From: CAYRML01 sp964425485 | Lineage (GTDB): Bacteria > Bacillota > Dehalobacteriia > UBA4068 | Direction of reading: 5' to 3' | Assembly (NCBI GenBank): GCA_964425485.1 | Contig: CAYRML010000006.1 | Span: 1 to 37,343 of the forward strand | DNA length: 37,343 bases | In this document: piece after piece, positions 32,019 through 37,343 of the stretch | Layout of the letters: each line of letters begins with the position of its first letter | How positions within the stretch are numbered: position 1 is the first letter of the stretch | Notes under the pieces: model-generated | Seen by the model: the letters and a program-made list of their open reading frames with translations, nothing else | Told to the model about the DNA's origin: nothing | Databases searched by the model: none | Position numbers and translations under genes: made by a program

Positions 32019-32250
32019 GCTTACCGCCCTCCTTTTTCTTTATTCCATAACGGCGCCTGTCATAACTCATATAGGCAGAAACAGCATACGGTGATAAATA
32101 ACTTTTATTAGTGGTTATAACCAAAGTTTTGGCGTTTTGACCCGGAGAGCAGAGATCAACAAAATCTCTTTTGCCTTTCTGAGAATCCGGCAAACAGCTT
32201 TTAAGCCGCAAAACAGCCACTATATCTTGTGCTTTAATCATTCTATCCAT
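31990..32250 (-). CDS. remB: RemB-like (DUF370) protein downstream of recF
   Basis: 86 residues. The segments DIVAVLRLKS and TLVITTNKSYLSPYAVSAYM resemble the DUF370/RemB pattern, and in Bacillota this gene normally follows recF, as here. The N-terminus is short: the usual YxHLGG opening is missing, and a stop lies eight codons upstream of the ATG. The C-terminus runs about 20 residues past the usual end and is Lys/Gly-rich, because it reads through the murI ribosome-binding site. RemB regulates biofilm matrix genes in Bacillus. It may be diverged or partly degenerate. Confidence 0.6.
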   Translation of the reverse strand: MDRMIKAQDIVAVLRLKSCLPDSQKGKRDFVDLCSPGQNAKTLVITTNKSYLSPYAVSAYMSYDRRRYGIKKKEGGKHVGKTKGYY

Positions 32251-32274
32251 AATTATACCCCATATTGGCGCCAG

Positions 32275-33369
32275 CTATGGTTTTATCTTCCCATTTTCTA
32301 CAATAAATTTTTCTCCATCCAATAAACGAAAATTAAGATCCGTAGCCGTAATAAAAGTTTGTGCTTTGCCGGTCATGAGGGAAAGCAGCTGTTGCCGACG
32401 GTAAATATCCAGCTCCGACATCACATCATCCAGCAAAAGCACGGGATAATAATCTCTTTTTGCCTTAGCCAGCTCCATCTCCGCCAATTTCAAAGACAGG
32501 GCGGCGGAGCGCTGTTGGCCCTGAGAAGCAAATCTTCGGGCCGGTAAATTATCGATCAAAAGCTGGAAATCGTCACGATGGGGCCCCAACAAAGTTATCA
32601 TGCGTATTTTTTCCGCTTGCGCTAATCGCGCCATAGCTGATAAATAGGATTCCGTCAGCTGCTCTATTGATAAATCATATAATATGTTTTCAGATAATAA
32701 CCCCTGATAAGCGACGGATAATTGTTCTTTTTGACTGATATTTTTATGTATTTTTGCCGCAAAAGGCATCAATGATTTTAAAGCTTCTAATCGCCGCTTG
32801 ACTATCTGGGCAGCTAAAAATGCAAATTGTTGATTCCAGGGTGCAAGCTGCTCATCGCTAATAGTATCTGTTTTTAAAAGACGATTGCGCTGCCGCAAAG
32901 TTTGATGATAGCGTAAAAGCAGGGCATAAAAATCAGGATAAAGTTGCGCCATCAGGCGATCAAAAAATTTTCGGCGGGTTTCCGGCCCGCTTTTGACTAA
33001 ATAAAGATCCTCCGGCGAAAAAATGATGGTATGAAAGCGCCCTATGATTTGGCTAATTTTTGTTTTCGACTGCCCGTCTATTTGCCAAAATTTGCGCTTA
33101 TTTTTATTATAAGCCACAACTATCTGACTATTGATCTCCTTATTTTCCACATCGCCGCAAAGGCGGAAAAAATCTTTTTCATAAGATAAAAGTTCACTGT
33201 CAGTGGCCCCGCGGAAAGAAGATGAAAGGCTGAGATAACAAATAGCTTCCAAAAGATTGGATTTACCTTGTGCATTCATACCGCAAATAACATTTATTTT
33301 ATCATGCCAAATAATTTTTTCACTTTGATAATTGCGGAAATTTTCCAGAGAAAGCGCCTTTATTTTCAA
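32275..33369 (-). CDS. recF: DNA replication and repair protein RecF
   Basis: 364 residues. It has the start MKIKALSLENFRNY, Walker A in CGMNAQGKSNLLEAI, signature LGPHRDDFQLLI, the SQGQQRSAALSLKLAE motif and Walker B VLLLDDVMSELD. RecF is an SMC-like ATPase that loads RecA at gaps with RecO and RecR. It starts 13 bases after the dnaN stop; the small S4-domain gene (yaaA/rlbA) often found between them is absent. Probably in one operon with dnaN. Confidence 0.97.
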   Translation of the reverse strand: MKIKALSLENFRNYQSEKIIWHDKINVICGMNAQGKSNLLEAICYLSLSSSFRGATDSELLSYEKDFFRLCGDVENKEINSQIVVAYNKNKRKFWQIDGQSKTKISQIIGRFHTIIFSPEDLYLVKSGPETRRKFFDRLMAQLYPDFYALLLRYHQTLRQRNRLLKTDTISDEQLAPWNQQFAFLAAQIVKRRLEALKSLMPFAAKIHKNISQKEQLSVAYQGLLSENILYDLSIEQLTESYLSAMARLAQAEKIRMITLLGPHRDDFQLLIDNLPARRFASQGQQRSAALSLKLAEMELAKAKRDYYPVLLLDDVMSELDIYRRQQLLSLMTGKAQTFITATDLNFRLLDGEKFIVENGKIKP

Positions 33370-33382
33370 AAAAACACCTGCT

Positions 33383-34510
33383 TTAATTGGTTATTCTAAT
33401 AGGCAGAACCAAATAGAGATAACTTTCGTTTTCTTCTGTCTCATCCGGCATAATGATACCGGGAGTAATAGAGCCTGTTAAACGCATAATAATCTTCTGG
33501 CAATCCAGAACCTTCAAGGATTCGATCAAATAGCGAGCATTATAACTTATTTCCAATTCTTGTCCTTCCAACAAAGAGGGTAATTCCTCTTTAATATTCC
33601 CCACATCAGGAACATCGGCGGAGACGGTTAAAGAATCGGCATGCCACTGCAATTTTACGATATTCCCTTTGCCTTTATCTATATTGCGCGATAAAAGAGA
33701 AGCTCTTTCCAAAGAATCCAAAAATTCTTGCCGGTTAATAACAGCTTTGCTGACATAAAATTCTTCGCGGGGCAATACCTGATTATAATCAGGATATTGT
33801 CCGCTGATAACTCTGGAAGTAAAGGTAATATTACCTGAACAAAAATAAACCTGATTTTTCGTGGCTGTAATTGCTATAGGCTCTTCGATATTAGTCATCA
33901 AACGAGCTATCTCCTGCATTGTTCTGGCCGGTAAAATCAAGGATTCTTGTCCCTGTCCTTGCCATAATCCTTCTGCCATAGCCAATCTATGAGTATCCGT
34001 GGCAATCATGGATATTTTATTTTCTTTAATTTCCATTAAAATACCGGTAAATATAGGTCTGATTTCATCTGTAGAGGCCGCCACAGAAACCTCACGCACT
34101 AAACGACGAAAAACAATATTAGGAACAGCCCCGCTAATATTGCCCTCCACTTGCGGCAAAACAGGAAATTCCTCCGCATTGAAGCAATAAACAGATGTTT
34201 GGGATTGTCCATAGATTATACTCATCTGCCGGCTATTTTCACTAATCAGGCTAATATCACCTTCAGGTAAATAGCGTACCAAATCATTAAAATATCTACC
34301 GGGCACCACCACTGTCCCCTCTTCTACTACATCAACATTTATAATACATTCTATAGCTATTTCCAAATCAGTTGCTTTTAAAAATAAGCTATTATTTTCC
34401 GCCGATATCATAATACCACTCAGAATAGGCAAAGTATTTTTATTTGATACAGCCCTTGCTACGGATTGTACACCATATAATAAATCTTCTTTCAAACAAT
34501 TGATATGCAT
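33383..34510 (-). CDS. dnaN: DNA polymerase III beta subunit (sliding clamp)
   Basis: 375 residues, the usual clamp length. It has the start MHINCLKEDLLYGVQSVARA, NTLPILSGIMI and the C-terminal GSITPGIIMPDETEENESYL, followed by LYLVLPIRI. Three repeated clamp domains make the ring that tethers the polymerase. AAAGGAGG precedes the ATG. It lies downstream of dnaA across a 390-base region with DnaA boxes. Confidence 0.97.
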   Translation of the reverse strand: MHINCLKEDLLYGVQSVARAVSNKNTLPILSGIMISAENNSLFLKATDLEIAIECIINVDVVEEGTVVVPGRYFNDLVRYLPEGDISLISENSRQMSIIYGQSQTSVYCFNAEEFPVLPQVEGNISGAVPNIVFRRLVREVSVAASTDEIRPIFTGILMEIKENKISMIATDTHRLAMAEGLWQGQGQESLILPARTMQEIARLMTNIEEPIAITATKNQVYFCSGNITFTSRVISGQYPDYNQVLPREEFYVSKAVINRQEFLDSLERASLLSRNIDKGKGNIVKLQWHADSLTVSADVPDVGNIKEELPSLLEGQELEISYNARYLIESLKVLDCQKIIMRLTGSITPGIIMPDETEENESYLYLVLPIRITN

Positions 34511-34900
34511 TATTATCCTCCTTTTTTAAATAAAAATATTTTACCTCTATCAAATCAGCTAGTAATAAATGCGAAGAAAATGGAATAATAATTATATATA
34601 TAAATAGTAATAGTGGTATGTATTGTGGATATGTGGAAAAATAGCATTTTAAGTAGGTCAAAGAGGATTCTTTTTTAAGATATCTCTTGTTGATTAAAAA
34701 TGTTTATTAACATAAATAAAAAATTTTGCCGAAAACAAGCGTTTTTAATGACAGATATGTGTATAAAAAAACAAACATTACACAGAAAATATAAACTTTC
34801 CGTGGATAAAAACTTTTATACGAAATATTATAAGGCAAAACAACTTTTATGTCTATGGTCTTATATTTAAAAAATGGCGCTATTTAAAAGCGCCATTTTT
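34511..34900. other. dnaA-dnaN intergenic region with DnaA boxes (possible origin half)
   Basis: A 390-base AT-rich gap without a credible gene. Four one-mismatch DnaA boxes lie on the minus strand: ATATCCACA (34624-34632), TTTTCCACA (34632-34640), TTATACACA (34758-34766) and TTATCCACG (34801-34809). All point the same way. Around them are long A/T tracts that could serve for unwinding. Together with the cluster upstream of dnaA this resembles the bipartite origin of Bacillus. Confidence 0.6.
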
Positions 34901-34901
34901 T
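34869..34901 (-). terminator. Terminator of dnaA
   Basis: AAAAAATGGCGC pairs perfectly with GCGCCATTTTTT around a 9-base loop, overlapping the dnaA stop codon. dnaN therefore probably has its own promoter. Confidence 0.9.
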
Positions 34902-36244
34902 TATTCCGTTATCTGTTTATAAAGATCTTTTATGGTTTTATCCAGCTTTGGATCAAAAGATCGCAGTTGATCTATTTTTTCGCAAGCATGGATGACAGTA
35001 GAATGGTCTTTACCGCCAAATTCATTACCTATTTTAGGAAAGGAAGTGTCTAATATTTCTCGGCATAAATACATGGCGATCTGACGTGGATAAGAAATAG
35101 AGCGGTCTCTTTTTTTACTTTTCATATCATATATGCGCAGATCAAAATGGTCGGCTACGATTTGCTGTATAGATTCAATGGTCGGCTGTGCTTTTTTTTC
35201 TTCCGGCAGAATTCCTTGCAGAGCTTCCAGAGCATCATTTAATGTGATTTTTACTATATCATTCAAAAGAGCATAATGCATAACCTTGTTTAAAGCCCCT
35301 TCCAATTCGCGGATATTGGAATGGATTTTATCAGCGATGAGAAAAACAATTTCGTCGGATATATTGATATTTTCAGAAAGAGCTTTTCTTTGCAGGATGG
35401 CGCAGCGGGTTTCCAAATCTGGAGCTTGGATATCGGTGATCAATCCCCATTCGAAACGAGAGCGGAGCCGTTCTTCCAGGCTTTCGATTTCCTTAGGTGG
35501 ACGATCGGAGGAAATGATAATTTGCTTGCCTGATTCATGCAAAGCATTGAAGGTATGAAAAAATTCTTCCTGAGTCTCTTTTTTTCCTGTCAGAAATTGA
35601 ATATCATCTATCAGGAAGACATCAGCATTACGATAACGATTTTTAAAAGAGTGAGCTTTACCCGTTCTGACCATGGTGATAAAGTCATTGGTAAAGCTTT
35701 CTGTTGAGACATAAACTACTTTGGTTTGCGAGTTCTTGGCCAAAATGTTTTGTGCCACCGCATGCATCAAATGAGTTTTGCCCAAACCTGAACCCCCATA
35801 GATAAAAAGAGGATTATAAGTGCGGGAAGGCCTTTCGGCCACAGCCATGGCTGCGGCATGAGCAAAACGATTGGAACTGCCCACCACGAAAGATTCAAAT
35901 GTATAACGAGGGTTGAAACGGAACCCACTATTATCCATCATTCCATTATTGATGTTATATAAGGACTGACTGGAATCTTTAATCAGGTTTTCTTCCGGCA
36001 ATTGTTCTTCGGATGTGATAAAAATGACATCACAATCTTGATTTGCCACCAAACGTAAATTGTTTTTGATAACTTGATAAAATGTTTGCTGCATATATTC
36101 GCGGGCATATTCATCGGAAACAGTTATATAAACGGTATTATTACGACGATTGACAGAAAGAATAGTACCAAACCAGCGGTCGAAACTGTTTTTATTGATA
36201 TCTATCTTTAATAAATCTAGAACTCGTGGCCAGATATTTTCCAC
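34901..36244 (-). CDS. dnaA: Chromosomal replication initiator DnaA
   Basis: 447 residues, full length. The start codon is GTG, preceded by GGAGG at eight bases. Domain I begins MENIWPRVLDLLKIDI. AAA+ domain III has Walker A in FIYGGSGLGKTHLMHA and Walker B VFLIDDIQFLTGK. Domain IV carries the box-binding signature GGKDHSTVIHACEKI. It melts the origin and loads the helicase and also controls its own gene. A DnaA box (TTTTCCACA) overlaps the start codon. Orientation is opposite to rpmH, as in most Bacillota. Confidence 0.98.
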   Translation of the reverse strand: MENIWPRVLDLLKIDINKNSFDRWFGTILSVNRRNNTVYITVSDEYAREYMQQTFYQVIKNNLRLVANQDCDVIFITSEEQLPEENLIKDSSQSLYNINNGMMDNSGFRFNPRYTFESFVVGSSNRFAHAAAMAVAERPSRTYNPLFIYGGSGLGKTHLMHAVAQNILAKNSQTKVVYVSTESFTNDFITMVRTGKAHSFKNRYRNADVFLIDDIQFLTGKKETQEEFFHTFNALHESGKQIIISSDRPPKEIESLEERLRSRFEWGLITDIQAPDLETRCAILQRKALSENINISDEIVFLIADKIHSNIRELEGALNKVMHYALLNDIVKITLNDALEALQGILPEEKKAQPTIESIQQIVADHFDLRIYDMKSKKRDRSISYPRQIAMYLCREILDTSFPKIGNEFGGKDHSTVIHACEKIDQLRSFDPKLDKTIKDLYKQITE

Positions 36245-36299
36245 AGTTAGCGCCTCCGTTTAAGTAAATTTGCTATGATAGTCGGGGTAAAATGTGGAC

Positions 36300-36308
36300 T
36301 TATCCACA
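36300..36308 (+). promoter_or_regulatory. DnaA box (perfect)
   Basis: TTATCCACA, exact consensus, about 55 bases ahead of the dnaA start; suited to origin function and dnaA autoregulation. Confidence 0.7.
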
Positions 36309-36393
36309 GTAAAAATGAACTCAATAAAATATAGGCAAGAAAAAACAGTTGATAATTGATAAAAACAGACTGTGATAATAATAATAACAAAGT

Positions 36394-36402
36394 TTATCCA
36401 CA
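36394..36402 (+). promoter_or_regulatory. DnaA box (perfect)
   Basis: TTATCCACA, exact consensus, same orientation as the box at 36300 and 94 bases from it, i.e. about nine helical turns. Confidence 0.7.
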
Positions 36403-36480
36403 ATTTCAAGAAACAAGAAAGATAAATATTTTTAAAATATGCTGTGTTTTTGCCGGAAAAAGAAAATAATTTGCTTTTGG

Positions 36481-36509
36481 TTGACAAGACAGGGCTTTTG
36501 GGCTATACT
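36481..36509 (+). promoter_or_regulatory. Sigma-A promoter of rpmH-rnpA
   Basis: A perfect TTGACA (36481-36486), a 17-base spacer and TATACT (36504-36509), about 100 bases before the rpmH start codon. Confidence 0.85.
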
Positions 36510-36608
36510 CTTCCTGTTAGACCCTTTGTTAGCTCCAATAAAGATTTTTGTCGAATACGGGCCTTCAGGCTGTAAAAGAAGGCTGATAAATATAAGGAGG
36601 ATGTATTA

Positions 36609-36743
36609 ATGAAAAGAACCTATCAACCTAAAAAACGCGTCCACAAAAGAGTACATGGATTTTTATCCAGAATGAGCAGCAAAGCCGGACGCAATGTTCT
36701 GAAAAGAAGGCGCATTAAAGGCAGAAAAGTTCTTTCCGCATAG
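36609..36743 (+). CDS. rpmH: 50S ribosomal protein L34
   Basis: 44 residues: MKRTYQPKKRVHKRVHGFLS, then RMSSKAGRNVLKRRRIKGRK and VLSA. This is the standard bL34 sequence and length, extremely basic. ATAAGGAGG lies about eight bases ahead of the ATG. First gene of the conserved rpmH-rnpA-yidD(-yidC) operon, divergent from dnaA. Confidence 0.98.
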   Translation: MKRTYQPKKRVHKRVHGFLSRMSSKAGRNVLKRRRIKGRKVLSA

Positions 36744-36749
36744 TTTTTT

Positions 36750-37088
36750 ATGTTAAAAAAGATCAATCGTCTGCAAAAAAATAAGGATTTCCGCCGCATC
36801 TATCAAAGAGGTAAATCCAGAGCTTTTACTGGCTTTATTCTTTATTACCGCAAAAGCGGTAATAAAGAAAATTTGCATATAGGCTTTTGCGTCTCAAAAA
36901 AAATCGGCAAAGCAGTACAGAGGAATCTTATTAAAAGGCGCTTTCGAGAGGCTTGCCATCATTTGTTGGATAGCTTCACCAGTGGCTATGATTATGTTTT
37001 TATCGTTAGAAAATCAGCCCTAGAAATGCCTTTTAATCAATTACAAGCGGATATTGACCAGGCTTTAAACAGTCTTGCCTTGTCGTAA
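36750..37088 (+). CDS. rnpA: Ribonuclease P protein component
   Basis: 112 residues. The start MLKKINRLQKNKDFRRIYQR and the RNR-type motif GKAVQRNLIKRRFREA are those of RnpA, and the size is usual. It binds the RNase P RNA and helps cleave tRNA 5' leaders. It begins six bases after the rpmH stop without a clear ribosome-binding site apart from purines inside the rpmH end, so it is probably translationally coupled. Confidence 0.97.
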   Translation: MLKKINRLQKNKDFRRIYQRGKSRAFTGFILYYRKSGNKENLHIGFCVSKKIGKAVQRNLIKRRFREACHHLLDSFTSGYDYVFIVRKSALEMPFNQLQADIDQALNSLALS

Positions 37089-37133
37089 TGATTTTATGGA
37101 ATTTGGTTGAAGTTTGTTAAAGAGGGTATCCCT

Positions 37134-37343
37134 GTGAGAAAAGTATTATTATTTTTGATTCTCATATATCAAAAAGGCATTTCACCTATGATGGGTCCTC
37201 ATTGCCGTTATTCTCCTACTTGTTCGCAATATACCAAGGAAGCTATCTTGCGTTATGGTGCGGCCAGAGGCGCTTGGCTAGGGCTTAAACGTGTTTGCCG
37301 TTGTAATCCTTTTCATCCCGGGGGGTATGATCCTATACCAGAT
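37134..37343 (+). CDS. yidD: Membrane protein insertion efficiency factor YidD (3' end outside window)
   Basis: The first 70 codons are in the window. GTG start after AGAGGG. Translation MRKVLLFLILIYQKGISPMM, then CRYSPTCSQYTKEAILRYG and RVCRCNPFHPGGYDPIPD is the YidD signature with its conserved Cys residues. It supports membrane-protein insertion alongside YidC, whose gene would be expected just beyond the window. Confidence 0.96.
   Translation, partial: MRKVLLFLILIYQKGISPMMGPHCRYSPTCSQYTKEAILRYGAARGAWLGLKRVCRCNPFHPGGYDPIPD

Larger units (their letters stand above)
36245..36608. other. dnaA-rpmH intergenic region, DnaA-box cluster (origin region)
   Basis: A 364-base gap without a credible gene. 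Two perfect DnaA boxes TTATCCACA lie at 36300-36308 and 36394-36402, and a near match TTTTCCACA at 36237-36245. Most of the rest is AT-rich, with runs of TAATAA. The right part holds the rpmH promoter. The dnaA promoter must also lie here on the minus strand, but I could not single one out. Confidence 0.65.

Noticed and set aside
36260..36487. 75-aa minus-strand frame between dnaA and rpmH
   Set aside because: AT-rich low-complexity translation with no ribosome-binding site, lying over DnaA boxes and the rpmH promoter; treated as origin region.

Overview
The window comes from an anaerobic, endospore-forming member of the Bacillota (Firmicutes). Evidence: a block of sporulation and cell-wall genes (ywmB, murA, spoIID, a spoIIQ-like peptidase, spoIIID, mbl/mreB) in an arrangement close to the Bacillus ywmB-murAA-spoIID-spoIIQ-spoIIID-mbl order; the replication-origin block (yidD-rnpA-rpmH // dnaA-dnaN-recF-remB); and anaerobic metabolism genes (NiFe-hydrogenase maturation hypFCDE, an Etf-coupled FAD-linked dehydrogenase, a GlpA-like flavoprotein set). 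I cannot name the species from sequence alone.

Main result: spoIIID, the mother-cell sporulation regulator, is split. Its first 38 codons lie on the minus strand at 9586 downwards, and its last 46 codons lie on the same strand ending at 4181. Between the halves sits a 5,151-bp element bounded by a 7-bp direct repeat (TATGTAC at 4321-4327 and 9472-9478). It carries an intact large serine recombinase (4320-5855), a 58-aa ORF, and three oxidoreductase-cluster genes on the opposite strand (6347-9401). Joining the halves at the repeat restores an uninterrupted, in-frame 84-aa SpoIIID. Joining the element ends makes an attP-like site with 18-bp imperfect inverted arms. This has the layout of the sigK 'skin' intervening element, but in spoIIID. 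I know of no described spoIIID case, though I could not search the literature.

Layout. 1-2.4 kb: a truncated secreted Cu-amine-oxidase-N-like protein, a CinA N-terminal-domain protein and MreB/Mbl (all minus). 2.6-4.1 kb: D-2-hydroxyacid dehydrogenase (plus) and a DUF4190 membrane protein (minus). 4.2-9.6 kb: the interrupted spoIIID with its element. 9.7-11.8 kb: class A penicillin-binding protein. 11.9-13.7 kb: class II aldolase and mtnA, probably a 5-deoxyribose/methylthioribose salvage pair. 13.8-15.5 kb: a 5'-nucleotidase-family surface protein with an eroded metal site. 15.5-19.0 kb: FAD-linked oxidase-etfB-etfA operon. 19.1-20.6 kb: DUF1638-luxS-DUF3343. 20.7-24.6 kb: spoIIQ-like gene with a textbook sigma-F promoter, spoIID, ywmB and murA. 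24.7-26.4 kb: a coiled-coil membrane protein and a NAGPA-domain protein. 26.4-31.0 kb: hypFCDE. 31.2-36.2 kb: murI, remB-like, recF, dnaN and dnaA (minus). 36.2-37.3 kb: origin region, rpmH, rnpA and yidD (plus, yidD cut by the window end). DnaA boxes flank dnaA on both sides. No rRNA, tRNA or CRISPR array was recognised.
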